From Actinokineospora pegani (lineage in GTDB: Bacteria > Actinomycetota > Actinomycetes > Mycobacteriales > Pseudonocardiaceae), in the NCBI RefSeq assembly GCF_009745975.1, contig NZ_WHOL01000107.1, forward strand, positions 62,001-126,000: 64,000 nt of DNA, written 5' to 3'. This document shows, in pieces, positions 25,479 to 34,060 of the stretch. The position numbers and the translations under genes are program-made. Within the stretch, counting starts at the first letter, position 1, and each line of letters begins with the position of its first letter. The notes under the pieces are model-generated. The model was not told where the DNA came from. It was given only the letters and a program-made list of their open reading frames with translations, and did not search any database.

Positions 25479-26378
25479 ATGAACGGACCCGTGGTCGCGG
25501 TGCGCGGCCTGGTGAAATCCCTCGGCGGGCGGCGGGTGCTCGACGGGGTGGACCTGGAGGTCCCGGCGGGCGGCGTGCTGGCGCTGCTCGGGCCGAACGG
25601 GGCGGGCAAGACCACGGTCGTCCGCGTGCTCAGCACGCTGCTGCGCCCGGACGCGGGCACGGTCGTGGTCAACGGCCACGACGTGGTCGCCGCGCCGCAC
25701 CGGGTGCGCGGCACGATCGGCCTGACCGGGCAGTACGCCGCCGTCGACGGGCTGCTGACCGGTGCGGAGAACCTGCGGATGATGGCCAGGCTGGCCCGTC
25801 TCGGCCGCCGGGCCGCCCACGCCCGCGCCGACGCCCTGCTGGAGCGGTTCGACCTGGTCGAGGCCGGGGGGCGGCAGGTCCGGGCCTACTCCGGCGGGAT
25901 GCGCAGGCGCCTGGACCTGGCCGCCAGCCTGGTCGCCCGCCCGCCGCTGCTCGTCCTGGACGAGCCGACCACCGGCCTGGACCCGCGCAGCCGGGCCACC
26001 CTGTGGTCGGCCATCCGCGAACTGCTGACCGAGGGCACGACCGTCGTGCTCACCACCCAGTACCTGGAGGAGGCCGACCGCCTCGCCGACCACGTCACCG
26101 TGCTCGACGGCGGCCGGGTCGTCGCGGAGGGCTCCCCGGCCCGGCTCAAGGCCTCGGTCGGCGCCGACCGGCTCGAACTGGGCTTCGCCGACGCCGCCGC
26201 CGCGTCCTCGGCCGCCGACCTGCTCGGCGGCGCCGCGACCGGGGCGTCGGTGTCGTTGGCGCTGTCGTCGGTCCCGCACCTGCGCGACGTGCTCGCCGCG
26301 GTCGACCCGGTGACGGTCGCCATCGCCAAACCCACCCTCGACGACGTCTTCCTCGAACTGACCGGAGGCCGCCGGTGA
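25479..26378 (+). CDS. ABC exporter ATP-binding protein, DrrA family
   Basis: A 299-residue ATPase. The Walker A GPNGAGKTT, the signature YSGGMRRRLDLA, the Walker B LLVLDEPTTGLD and the switch region LTTQYLEEADRLAD are complete. The C-terminal 80 residues form the DrrA-type tail (PTLDDVFLELTG). It powers export of a drug or lipid by the membrane partner encoded next. ATG 25479 is chosen over the ATG at 25449, which falls inside the operator. The stop overlaps the permease start (GTGA). Confidence 0.92.
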   Translation: MNGPVVAVRGLVKSLGGRRVLDGVDLEVPAGGVLALLGPNGAGKTTVVRVLSTLLRPDAGTVVVNGHDVVAAPHRVRGTIGLTGQYAAVDGLLTGAENLRMMARLARLGRRAAHARADALLERFDLVEAGGRQVRAYSGGMRRRLDLAASLVARPPLLVLDEPTTGLDPRSRATLWSAIRELLTEGTTVVLTTQYLEEADRLADHVTVLDGGRVVAEGSPARLKASVGADRLELGFADAAAASSAADLLGGAATGASVSLALSSVPHLRDVLAAVDPVTVAIAKPTLDDVFLELTGGRR

Positions 26379-27127
26379 TCACCGACTCCCGCGTCCTGGT
26401 GGGGCGCTGCCTGCGCCACCTCCTGCGCAACCCCGAGCAACTGGTCACCACGGTCGCGCTGCCCGTGGTCCTGCTGCTGACCTTCCGCTACCTGTTCGGC
26501 GGCGCCATCGACGGCGGCACCGGCGCGTACGCCGACTACATCGTCCCCGGCCTGTTCACCCTCGCGGTCACCTTCAACGCCACCACGACGACCGTCGCGG
26601 TCGTGACCGACCTGAGCGAGGGCATCGTGGAGCGGTTCCGGTCGATGCCGATGGCCGCGCCCGCCGTGCTGGTCGGGCACGTGGTGGCGGCGCTGGTGCG
26701 CAACCTGCTGTCCGTCGCCGTCATCGTCCTGCTCGGCCTGGTGGTCGGCTTCCGGCCCACGGCGGACGCGGGGGAGTGGTTGGCGGCGCTGGGCGTGCTG
26801 ACCCTGTTCATCGTCGCGATCTCGTGGGCCTCGGTGGTGTTCGGCCTGGTGTCGCGATCGGTGGAGACGGCGACCGGGCTGAGCCTGGTCCTCGTGTTCC
26901 TGCCGTACACGAGCACCGCGATGGTCCCCGCGCACACGCTGCCCGCCGCGCTGCGCGTGGTGGCCGAGCAGCACCCGATCACGGCGGTCATCGAGACCGT
27001 GCGGGGTCTGGTGCTCGATGCCCCGATCGGGCGGCACTGGTGGGTGGCGCTGCTGTGGTGGTGCGGGCTGGTGGCCCTGCTCGTGCCGCTCGCGGCCGTC
27101 CTGTTCCGGAAGCAGGCCGCGCGATGA
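26375..27127 (+). CDS. ABC exporter permease, DrrB (ABC-2) family
   Basis: A 250-residue membrane protein with about six helices and the ABC-2 pattern: LRNPEQLVTTVALPVVLLLT in the first helix, DLSEGIVERFRSMPM as the conserved cytoplasmic coupling loop, and VFLPYTSTAMVP followed by EQHPITAVIETVR near the end. With the upstream ATPase it forms an exporter similar to the daunorubicin system. It is translationally coupled on both sides (GTGA before, ATGA after). The substrate is unknown; the divergent TetR gene suggests a toxic compound. Confidence 0.9.
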   Translation: MITDSRVLVGRCLRHLLRNPEQLVTTVALPVVLLLTFRYLFGGAIDGGTGAYADYIVPGLFTLAVTFNATTTTVAVVTDLSEGIVERFRSMPMAAPAVLVGHVVAALVRNLLSVAVIVLLGLVVGFRPTADAGEWLAALGVLTLFIVAISWASVVFGLVSRSVETATGLSLVLVFLPYTSTAMVPAHTLPAALRVVAEQHPITAVIETVRGLVLDAPIGRHWWVALLWWCGLVALLVPLAAVLFRKQAAR

Positions 27128-27291
27128 CACCGGCGCGCCCCGCGTCGGGATCGCGGTCGGTGGCCGTGCCGCTGGTCGCCGCGGCCACGCTGCTCAGCGG
27201 GCTGGTCTGGGTGCTGTCGTGTCGGGGCGGGCCGACCGCGAAACCCGGCCCGGCCTGCTGCGGTGCGCGGACCCCTCGCGCGTCCACCTGA
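27124..27291 (+). CDS. Small lipoprotein-like or single-pass membrane peptide, 55 aa
   Basis: ATG 27124 overlaps the permease stop (ATGA), which supports a real, coupled gene. The product starts MTPARPASGSRS and has one hydrophobic stretch, VAVPLVAAATLLSGLVWVL, followed at once by SCRGG; VLSC fits a lipobox. The short tail contains a Cys-Cys pair (ACCGARTP). It may be an accessory part of the exporter or an unrelated secreted lipopeptide. No similar protein is known to me. Confidence 0.5.
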   Translation: MTPARPASGSRSVAVPLVAAATLLSGLVWVLSCRGGPTAKPGPACCGARTPRAST

Positions 27292-27404
27292 CAAAGTCGC
27301 GCTCCCGGGCGTTCCCGCTGCTAGGTTCGCTGGGTCGGTGCGCGATCTCGCCGCGACGAGGTCGTCGCCTGCGCCCGCCGCCACCTCGACGCCGATGGGG
27401 ACCC

Positions 27405-28001
27405 ATGAGCGAGCTCGACCAGCACGTCGACACCGCGCGCCGCGCGACCCGGGTCGCCGGGGACTACTCGCACGTCCTGCTCGTCCGCGACCTGCCCGCC
27501 CCGGCGGGCGAGGTGTGGTCGGCGCTGACCGAGCCGGACCGGATCAGCCGGTGGTTCCTGCCGGTCAGCGGCGACCTGCGGGTCGGCGGCGCGTTCACCG
27601 TCGAGGGCAACGCCGAGGGCGAGGTCCTGGTGTGCGAGCCGGACTCGCTGCTGCGCGTCACCTACGGCGCCCCGGACAGCGTGGTCGAACTGCGCCTGAG
27701 CGGTTCGACCACGCTGGAACTGGAGCACACCGTCTCCTTGGACGTGGCCGACGGCGCGGGCGCGCTCTACGTCGGGCCCGGCTGGGACATCAGCATGCTG
27801 TGGCTGCTCAAGCACCTGGACGGGACGCTGCCCGACGACCCGGTGGCCGCGGAGAACAGCCTGGCGGGCCAGCGGTACTCCGCGCAGGCCGTGCACCGCT
27901 GGGCCGACACGCTCACCGGCCTGATCGCCCCGGACGCGCTGGCCTCGGCGGTCGACGAGTCGCTGGCCCAGTACGCGCCGGACCTGCCCCGCCCGGCGTA
28001 G
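27405..28001 (+). CDS. SRPBCC (AHSA1-like) family protein
   Basis: A 198-residue protein with the START-like fold. DLPAPAGEVWSALTEPDRIS is the first strand and helix, RWFLPVSGDLRVGGAF the typical AHSA1 block, and WLLKHLDGTLPDD lies before the long C-terminal helix. Such proteins bind hydrophobic ligands or act with ArsR-type regulators in antibiotic or stress responses; no regulator of that kind is adjacent here. ATG 27405 is the start. The 113 bases before it hold no gene. Confidence 0.8.
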   Translation: MSELDQHVDTARRATRVAGDYSHVLLVRDLPAPAGEVWSALTEPDRISRWFLPVSGDLRVGGAFTVEGNAEGEVLVCEPDSLLRVTYGAPDSVVELRLSGSTTLELEHTVSLDVADGAGALYVGPGWDISMLWLLKHLDGTLPDDPVAAENSLAGQRYSAQAVHRWADTLTGLIAPDALASAVDESLAQYAPDLPRPA

Positions 28002-28040
28002 GCTGGACCGGAAGGCACACCGGACTCTGGGGGTTTGACG

Positions 28041-28871
28041 ATGCCTCGCACGATGCTGTCCGCAGGTGGGATCGATTACCAGGACACCGGCGGCGATGGC
28101 CCGGTGCTGGTCCTCACCCACGGCTTCCCGATGGACCACACCCAGTGGCGCAAGGTCCTCCCACACCTCGACGGCTACCGCTGCGTCCTGCCGACCCTGC
28201 CGCTCGGCGCCCACCGCACCCCGATGAACCCCGACGCCGACCTGTCCCAGCGCGGCCTGGCGCACCTGCTCGCCGACTTCCTCGACGCCCTCGACCTGCG
28301 CGAGGTCACCCTCGTCATGAACGACTGGGGCGGCCCCCAGTTCCTGGTCAGCGAGGGCCGGGCCGACCGCGTCGCCCGCCTGGTCCTGGTCGCCTGCGAG
28401 GCGTTCGACAACTTCCCCCCGCCCCCCGCCCGCCCCCTGACCCTCCTGTGCGCCCTCCCCGGCGGCGTCCGCCTGATGATGGCCCTGACCCGCACCAAGT
28501 TCTTCCGCCACAACAAGAAGGCCTTCGGCGCCGTCAGCCGCACGGGCGTTCCCGATGCGGTCCTCGACGCCTGGTTCGCCCCCGCCACCGCCAGCAAGGA
28601 CATCCGCCGGGACCTGGCCAAGTTCGCCGCGGGCACCCCCGAGCCGTCCACCCTCTTGGCGTGGTCCGCCCGCCTGGCCGACTTCGACCGCCCGGCCCTG
28701 GTCGTCTGGGCCCCGGACGACCTCATGATGCCCCCCGACCACGGCCGACGCCTGGCAGAGCTGTTGCCGCAGGGGCGGTTGGTCGAGATCCCGGGCAGCT
28801 CCACCCTCATCCCGGAGGACCAGCCGGACGAACTCGCCCGCGTCCTCAAGGACTTCCTCGCGGAGGCTTAG
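28041..28871 (+). CDS. Alpha/beta-hydrolase-fold protein with Asp nucleophile
   Basis: A 276-residue protein. VLTHGFPMDHTQW is the oxyanion loop, LVMNDWGGPQF the nucleophile elbow with Asp95 in place of the usual serine, and LVVWAPDDLMMPPDH the acid region. An aspartate in that place is found in haloalkane dehalogenases and epoxide hydrolases. Near the C-terminus, where the catalytic histidine is expected, the sequence is IPGSSTLIPEDQP with no histidine. I recall similar tails in other actinobacterial members, so this may be a family feature, not damage. Activity is uncertain. Confidence 0.75.
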   Translation: MPRTMLSAGGIDYQDTGGDGPVLVLTHGFPMDHTQWRKVLPHLDGYRCVLPTLPLGAHRTPMNPDADLSQRGLAHLLADFLDALDLREVTLVMNDWGGPQFLVSEGRADRVARLVLVACEAFDNFPPPPARPLTLLCALPGGVRLMMALTRTKFFRHNKKAFGAVSRTGVPDAVLDAWFAPATASKDIRRDLAKFAAGTPEPSTLLAWSARLADFDRPALVVWAPDDLMMPPDHGRRLAELLPQGRLVEIPGSSTLIPEDQPDELARVLKDFLAEA

Positions 28872-29088
28872 GACGGTGTTGTGCTGAGCTCCCCAGTGGA
28901 CCGCGTCCGCGGCGTGCGCGGATCAGGTGTCGCGCTGGGACCCGCTCGACGGCTGCCGTGGACACCGGCCCGCCCACCCGCGGCGATGGCGTCCCCTCGG
29001 CAGGCGGCGGATCTCGTGCGGCCTCGCCTGGTGATCCCGGGCATGATGGGACAGGACCGACAGCGCAGAACCCCGTGGAGTCAGCAGA
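28872..29088. other. Intergenic region, nothing recognised
   Basis: Two hundred and seventeen bases between co-directional hydrolase genes. No gene, repeat or clear promoter stands out. Confidence 0.3.
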
Positions 29089-29838
29089 ATGCGACGCGAA
29101 GTCCAGATCACCACCCCCGACGGCACCGCCGCGGCGACCGTCCACCTCCCCGACGGGGAGGGTCCCTGGCCAGGTGTGGTGATGTTCCCGGACGCGTTCG
29201 GGTTCCGCGAGACCTTCCGGGAGATGGGTGACACGCTGGCGGCCAGCGGGTTCGTGACCCTGGTGCCCGACCTGTACTACCGCAGCCCCGGCTGGGCCCC
29301 GTTCGACCCGGCCACCGCGTTCGGCGACCCGGACGAGCGGGCCCGCCTCGGGGCGCTGATGGGGTCGCTGATCGACGACCCGGGCCGGGTCATCGCCGAC
29401 GTCCACGCCTACGTGGACTTCCTGCTCGCCCTGCCCGAGGTCGACGGCGCCGCGGTCGGCACGACCGGGTACTGCATGGGCGGGTGGATCTCGCTGACCG
29501 CCGCGGGCGAGCTGGGCGCCAAGATCGCCGCGGCCGCGTCCTTCCACGGCGGCAAGCTCGCCGTCGAGGACGACCCGGTCAGCCCGCACCTGGCCGCGGG
29601 CCGGATCTCGGCCACCGTCTACGTCGCCGGGGCCGAGGAGGACGACTCGTTCACCCCCGAGCAGGCCGACTTGCTCGACCGCGCGCTGACCGACGCGGGC
29701 GTGGAGCACACCGTCGAGTTCTACTCCGCCCGGCACGGCTTCGCCGTGCGCGACAACGCCACCCACGACGCCGCGGCCGAGGCCCGCCACTGGGGCGCCC
29801 TGGGCACCCTCTACGGCGGCACGCTGCTCAAGTCCTGA
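29089..29838 (+). CDS. Dienelactone hydrolase family protein
   Basis: A 249-residue alpha/beta hydrolase. VVMFPDAFGFRETFREM is the family start, VGTTGYCMGGWISL the nucleophile elbow with the cysteine typical of dienelactone hydrolases, AGAEEDDSF the acid loop, and SARHGFAVRD supplies the histidine. The complete Cys-Asp-His triad suggests an active carboxyl-ester or lactone hydrolase. ATG 29089 is the start; the gene stands alone and ends at a strong terminator. Confidence 0.88.
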   Translation: MRREVQITTPDGTAAATVHLPDGEGPWPGVVMFPDAFGFRETFREMGDTLAASGFVTLVPDLYYRSPGWAPFDPATAFGDPDERARLGALMGSLIDDPGRVIADVHAYVDFLLALPEVDGAAVGTTGYCMGGWISLTAAGELGAKIAAAASFHGGKLAVEDDPVSPHLAAGRISATVYVAGAEEDDSFTPEQADLLDRALTDAGVEHTVEFYSARHGFAVRDNATHDAAAEARHWGALGTLYGGTLLKS

Positions 29839-29843
29839 CGCGC

Positions 29844-29878
29844 CGGTGCCCGCCCCCCGGACCAGGGGGCGGGCACCG
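29844..29878. terminator. Bidirectional hairpin terminator
   Basis: A perfect 14-bp stem (CGGTGCCCGCCCCC at 29844-29857 with 29865-29878) and a 7-base loop lie between the convergent dienelactone hydrolase and antitoxin-like genes. Confidence 0.8.
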
Positions 29879-29887
29879 TGGCGGCGG

Positions 29888-30088
29888 TCAGGTGGGGGGC
29901 TGCTGGTCGTTGCCGCCGGTGCGGCGCAGGTGCTCCTTGGCCTTCTCGGTCGCGCTGTCGATCTTGTCCGAGTGCTGGCCGAACCGGCCCTTGGCGGCCT
30001 CGCCCGCCTTGTCCACGCCCTGCTCGGCCTTGTCCGGGTTCTTGCCCAGCGCTTCCTTCGCCTTGTTCTTCAGGTCGTCGAGGTTCAC
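29888..30088 (-). CDS. Small MT0933-type antitoxin-like / CsbD-like protein
   Basis: A 66-residue hydrophilic, Lys- and Glu-rich helix: NLDDLKNKAKEALGKNPDK, then KAGEAAKGRFGQHSDKIDS. This fits the actinobacterial family annotated as antitoxin (MT0933/Rv0909-like), which also resembles CsbD stress proteins. No toxin gene lies next to it, so the antitoxin name is only a family label. GTG 30088 follows GAGGAGGAACC closely. It is divergent from the PPK2 gene. Confidence 0.65.
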   Translation of the reverse strand: MNLDDLKNKAKEALGKNPDKAEQGVDKAGEAAKGRFGQHSDKIDSATEKAKEHLRRTGGNDQQPPT

Positions 30089-30250
30089 GGTTCCTCCTCT
30101 GGTCGGAGATCTCTTCCTCGGGGGAGGTGCCCGTTCCGCGGCAGTCTCACCATCACCCGTTCGGTGGATGGCGGTGAACGGGCTCGCCCCGGTCCCGGTC
30201 TGGCCGCACCAGCGGGAGTAACCGGGGCGGTCGCCGGGTATCTCCGGTCC
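30089..30250. promoter_or_regulatory. Divergent promoter region of the antitoxin-like and ppk2 genes
   Basis: One hundred and sixty bases. CCCGTTC (30156-30162) and GAACGGG (30176-30182) form an inverted repeat with a 13-base spacer, a possible regulator site. No sigma-factor motif is convincing. Confidence 0.3.
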
Positions 30251-31225
30251 GTGGTCCATGACGACGCCGAGGCCAAGGCCCTCTTCCCCGAATTACGCGA
30301 CGACGTGCGCGTGGACGCCTCAGACGAGGAGGAGCCGGTCCTGCTGCGCGCGGACGGCTCTCCCGTGCAGACCTGGCGGGAGAACTATCCGATCGCCGAC
30401 CGGATGGACCGCGCCGAGTACGACGCGCTCAAGCGCCGCCTGCAGATCGAACTGCTCAAGCTGCAGTACTGGCTGCAGGACACCGGCCAGCGAATGCTGA
30501 TCCTGTTCGAGGGCCGCGACGCCGCGGGCAAGGGCGGCACCATCAAGCGGTTCACCGAGCACCTCGACCCGCGCGCGGCGCGCGTGGTGGCCCTGGGCAA
30601 GCCGTCCGAGCGCGAACAGGGCCAGTGGTACTTCCAGCGCTACGCCAAGCACCTGCCCGCCGCGGGGGAGATGGTCCTGTTCGACCGCTCCTGGTACAAC
30701 CGCGCCGGGGTCGAGAGGGTCATGGGCTACTGCGACGACGAGCAGTACCAGCGGTTCCTGCGCCAGGCCCCCGCCTTCGAGGACATGCTCGTCGACGACG
30801 GCGTGCTGCTGGTCAAGCTGTGGTTCTCCGTGTCGCGCGCCGAGCAGCGGACCCGCTTCGTCATCCGCCAGGTCGACCCGGTCCGGCGGTGGAAGCTCAG
30901 CGTCAACGACATCGCGTCCCTGGACCGCTGGGACGACTACACCGAGGCCAAGGTGGCGATGTTCCGGGCCACCGACACTGACCAGGCCCCGTGGACCGTG
31001 GTCAAGAGCAACGACAAGAAGCGCGCCAGGATCGAGGCCATCCGCCACGTCCTGGCCCGCTTCCCCTACCCCGGCCGCGACGAGGAGGTCATCGGCGACC
31101 CCGACCCCCGCATCGTCGGCCCCGCCGCCACCCTGCTCGAACCGGGCGAGGAGGACTCCGACCTGAGCCCCACCCGGCTGGCGTCCGGCGCCGAGGGCCC
31201 GGGGGAGCACCCCGACGTGGCCTGA
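30251..31225 (+). CDS. ppk2: Polyphosphate kinase 2
   Basis: A 324-residue PPK2 enzyme, which moves phosphate between polyphosphate and nucleoside di- or monophosphates. The Walker A FEGRDAAGKGGTIKRF, the lid and Walker B FDRSWYNRAGVERVMG, and the DPVRRWKLSVNDIAS block are all present. The N-terminal 60 residues are acidic; the C-terminal 30 are variable. The GTG at 30251 is the likely start. It is not in an operon with ppx or ppk1. The specificity (ADP or GDP) cannot be read from the sequence. Confidence 0.92.
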   Translation: MVHDDAEAKALFPELRDDVRVDASDEEEPVLLRADGSPVQTWRENYPIADRMDRAEYDALKRRLQIELLKLQYWLQDTGQRMLILFEGRDAAGKGGTIKRFTEHLDPRAARVVALGKPSEREQGQWYFQRYAKHLPAAGEMVLFDRSWYNRAGVERVMGYCDDEQYQRFLRQAPAFEDMLVDDGVLLVKLWFSVSRAEQRTRFVIRQVDPVRRWKLSVNDIASLDRWDDYTEAKVAMFRATDTDQAPWTVVKSNDKKRARIEAIRHVLARFPYPGRDEEVIGDPDPRIVGPAATLLEPGEEDSDLSPTRLASGAEGPGEHPDVA

Positions 31226-31367
31226 GCGCCCAGCTTCTCCACAACCCTGCGAGCCGCGATCGACTCCGGCATCGCCAACCCCCACGGCATCGTCCTCACC
31301 AGCCGACCAGCGCACTGCCCACCGCAGTCCGCGAAAGCAGCTACGAGGCTGCCCCTAGGGTGGGCTG
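31226..31367. other. Intergenic region, possible coding debris
   Basis: About 140 bases. One frame reads TTLRAAIDSGIANPHGIVL with coding-like composition but has no start and no link to a gene. I do not call it. Confidence 0.25.
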
Positions 31368-31768
31368 ATGACGTCGGTCAAGCGGTTCCAGGTCACCTTC
31401 GACTGCGCGGACCCCCAGCGCGTCGCCCGCTTCTGGTGCGAGGTGCTGGGGTACGTCGTGCCACCGTCGTTGGAGGAGCACGCGGCGGGCCAGCGTTCGG
31501 CGTTCGCCTGCGTCGACCCCTCCGGCACGGGTCCGCGGCTGTACTTCCAGCGCGTTCCCGAGGGCAAGGTCGTCAAGAACCGGGTGCACCTCGACGTGCG
31601 GGTGGGTGTCGGGCTCGTGGGGAGGAGCGCCTCGCCGCCCTCGAGGCCGAGTGCGCGCGGCTGGTCGCGCTCGGCGCGGTGCGCGAGCGACTGCTGCCCG
31701 CCAACGACGAGGACGAGTCGTGCCTGGTGATGCTGGACGTGGAGGGCAACGAGTTCTGCCTGGACTGA
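31368..31768 (+). pseudogene. VOC/glyoxalase-like protein, frameshifted
   Basis: The first frame from ATG 31368 reads FQVTFDCADPQRVARFWCEV and RVHLDVRVGVGLVG, a VOC (Glyoxalase_6) domain start. After about 31619 the family continues in the next frame: EERLAALEAECARLVALGA, then SCLVMLDVEGNEFCLD and the stop at 31768. Adding one G to the GTGGGGAGG run at 31617-31625 restores a single 134-residue frame. It is either a recent pseudogene or a one-base sequence error in a G run. If intact, the protein would be a small metal-dependent dioxygenase or isomerase relative. Confidence 0.75.
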
Positions 31769-31793
31769 GTGCCGCGGCCCAGGCGGCGGGTGG

Positions 31794-32393
31794 TCACGGG
31801 TCCAGGCCCAGCCTCCGCAGTTCGGTCGCGGCCAGTGCGGCGACCGCGTCCGGGTCGGCGGCGCGCCAGCCGGTGGCCAGGCCCTCGGTCCGGGCCAGGC
31901 GGGGCAGGGAAGAAGTCACCAGCGCGCGGAGCGCCAGCAGGTCGTGGCCCTCGCTGCCGCAGGAGCGCAGGCGGGCGGCCGCGCTCGCCTCGCGGACGTA
32001 GCGGAAGCGGCGGGGCAGCCACACGATGAGCACGAGGGTGGTGGGCAGGGCGACGAGGGCGATGGTGACCCACAGCGCCAGGCCCTCCACCGCCTCGACC
32101 TGCCACTGGCCGGCGGCGGTGAGCTGGTCGGCCGCCGAGGAGCCGGTGTTCAGCGCGCCCGCGACGTCGTCGCCGACCAGGGGGATGCCGTTGGCCTTGC
32201 CCGCGGCGTCGGCGAAGGTGTTGTGCAGGTCGTTGCCCGCGGTGATCAGGCCGTTGCCTGGGCCGCGCAGTTCCAGGACGCGGTCGCGCACCTCGCGGGC
32301 GAGCAGCGCGGCCAAGGCGATGAGCAGGACGACCACCAGGTCCGCCACCGCCTGGCGGGTGCGGCGGCCGGGTTCTTCGGCGTAGAGCTTCAC
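31794..32393 (-). CDS. Two-helix membrane protein of unknown function
   Basis: A 199-residue protein. A helix near residues 17-35 (VADLVVVLLIALAALL) and another near 108-128 (LWVTIALVALPTTLVLIVWL) frame an outside-facing loop of about 75 residues that contains GNDLHNTFADAAGKANGIP. The C-terminal 70 residues are cytoplasmic and Arg/Ala/Leu rich. ATG 32393 is a clear start. I know similar unnamed proteins in actinomycetes but no function. Confidence 0.7.
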   Translation of the reverse strand: MKLYAEEPGRRTRQAVADLVVVLLIALAALLAREVRDRVLELRGPGNGLITAGNDLHNTFADAAGKANGIPLVGDDVAGALNTGSSAADQLTAAGQWQVEAVEGLALWVTIALVALPTTLVLIVWLPRRFRYVREASAAARLRSCGSEGHDLLALRALVTSSLPRLARTEGLATGWRAADPDAVAALAATELRRLGLDP

Positions 32394-32830
32394 CGGGTGG
32401 GGGTACCCCGCGCCACCCGTGCTCAGCTAGGCCGAACAGCGCTGATCGGGGGGTTCTTCCGGCTCCCCGGCGTCTCCCGCGACGAGCTCAGGACACCATT
32501 CGCGATGTGACCTTCCGCGAGCGGATGTCGGCGTCGACGGGGCGTTCGAGGCCGTCGGGGAACGGCGGATCTACGCGCGGACATGGGCAGGGGCCACCTG
32601 GCTGGATTGGCAGATGGAACAAAAGGAAGGCGGTGACGGGACAGCCCCCTGGTCCTTGTGGGGCAACGCGGTGAACAGGGAACGGCGTCGCCCCCAACGG
32701 TCAGTGGACGCTGCGCGGAGGGGAGCTGAACTCGGGAACCCGCCCCTGCGCGGGTGCCTAGACTCCGGTTCCCGGGACCGCTCCACGGTCGGGTGTCGCG
32801 CCGGGGTCACCGGGACCTGCGAGGTGAGGG
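32394..32830. other. Intergenic region upstream of the kinase operon
   Basis: About 440 bases. One plus-strand frame (about 32530-32760) has some codon-like stretches, such as FEAVGERRIYARTWAG, but no start signal, and codon positions become irregular. I support no gene here; the promoter of the kinase operon should lie near the end. Confidence 0.3.
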
Positions 32831-34021
32831 GTGCGGGACGAGCTGGGTCGGTATCGGCTCATCAGGCTGCTCGGGCGTGGCGGGATGGGCGAGGTGCACC
32901 TGGCCCAGGACACCAAGATGGGCAGCAGGTCGGTCGCGGTGAAGCTGCTCAGCGCCAGCACGCTGGAGGACCCGGAGCTGCGGCGGCGGTTCCGGCGGGA
33001 GTGCGAGTTCGCCGCGCAGGTCCAGCACCCCAACGTGCTGCCGGTGTACGACTACTCGACCGGCGACAAGCCCTACATCGTCATGCCCTACGTCGACGGC
33101 AAGGACCTGGCGACCCTCGTGCGTGAGCACCCCGACGGGATCGCGCCGGAGCTGGCGGTGCACGTGGTGGGGCAGATCGCCTCGGCGTTGGACGCCGCGC
33201 ACCGCCAGGACCTGCGGCACCGGGACGTGAAGCCGTCGAACGTGATGGTCGAGCAGTTGACCACCGACAGCTTCCACGCCTGGCTGTTCGACTGGGGCAT
33301 CGCCCAGCGGATCGAGGCGCCCGCGCTGACCAGGCACAACCAGGTCGTCGGCACCCCGTACTACCTGGCCCCGGAGCGGCTGGCGGGCGGCTCGGACCAC
33401 CGGGCCGACATCTACGCGCTGGCCGTGCTGCTCTACGAGTGCCTGTGCGGGCGCAGGCCGTTCACCGGTGAAGACGCCGCCGTGCTGCTCGCCCACATGA
33501 ACACCCCGCCGCCCGCGCTGCCCCCCAGGATCGGGGCGGGGCTGCGGGCCGTGGTCGCCAAGGGCCTGGCCAAGCGCCCCGAGGAGCGCTACCAGACCGC
33601 GGGTGAGATGGCCGAGGCCGCGCGCGCCGCGCTGCGGGCCGAGGCCCAGGAGCGGCTGCGCCAGTCCATCGAGGGCGAGCTGCGGCCCGCGGGCGACACC
33701 ACGCGGATCCCCGTGCCCGCCGCCGCGCCCCAGCGGTCGTCGCGCCAACCCCACCGCGCCCAGCCACGGCCGCCCGGACCCAAGGGGCCGGGCAGGCTCC
33801 CCGAGACCGCCGCGGGCGCGGTGATCGGCGCCATCACCGCGGTCGCGCTGATCCTCGTCGACGTCATGCCCGTGGGGCGGGCGCCGCTGCTCATCCCGTT
33901 GCTGGTCGTGGCGGGCGCGCTCATCGCCTTCGGCCTGCGCGGGCCCAGCGCGCCGCCCGCCCCGCCCGGGCCGGGCGACCAGACCCGCGACCCGGGAGGG
34001 TTCCCGCCGCCGCGCGCCTAG
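32831..34021 (+). CDS. Ser/Thr protein kinase with C-terminal membrane hairpin
   Basis: A 396-residue Hanks-type kinase. The glycine loop LLGRGGMGEVHLA, Lys38 in SVAVKLL, the catalytic loop HRDVKPSN (His130 to Asp132), FDWGIAQ in place of DFG, and GTPYYLAPERL are complete, so it should be active. After the kinase domain comes a Pro/Arg-rich linker, then two hydrophobic segments (about residues 320-365) that would form a membrane hairpin, and a short tail. There are no PASTA repeats or other sensor domains. It lies 39 bases before the FHA gene, whose product may read its phosphothreonines. Confidence 0.9.
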   Translation: MRDELGRYRLIRLLGRGGMGEVHLAQDTKMGSRSVAVKLLSASTLEDPELRRRFRRECEFAAQVQHPNVLPVYDYSTGDKPYIVMPYVDGKDLATLVREHPDGIAPELAVHVVGQIASALDAAHRQDLRHRDVKPSNVMVEQLTTDSFHAWLFDWGIAQRIEAPALTRHNQVVGTPYYLAPERLAGGSDHRADIYALAVLLYECLCGRRPFTGEDAAVLLAHMNTPPPALPPRIGAGLRAVVAKGLAKRPEERYQTAGEMAEAARAALRAEAQERLRQSIEGELRPAGDTTRIPVPAAAPQRSSRQPHRAQPRPPGPKGPGRLPETAAGAVIGAITAVALILVDVMPVGRAPLLIPLLVVAGALIAFGLRGPSAPPAPPGPGDQTRDPGGFPPPRA

Positions 34022-34060
34022 CGTCAGCAGGGAGACCACCAGCACACGAAGGAGCCCCCG

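Noticed and set aside
29888-30088. A toxin-antitoxin module
   Set aside because: Only the antitoxin-like small protein is present; no adjacent toxin gene exists, so the family name does not describe a module here.
30156-30182. Inverted repeat CCCGTTC/GAACGGG as a stress sigma-factor or regulator site
   Set aside because: The spacing does not match known sigma-factor consensus sequences and a 7-bp repeat at this GC content can arise by chance.
32520-32830. A short plus-strand frame upstream of the kinase
   Set aside because: It lacks a ribosome-binding site, codon bias is irregular, and the kinase promoter must lie there.
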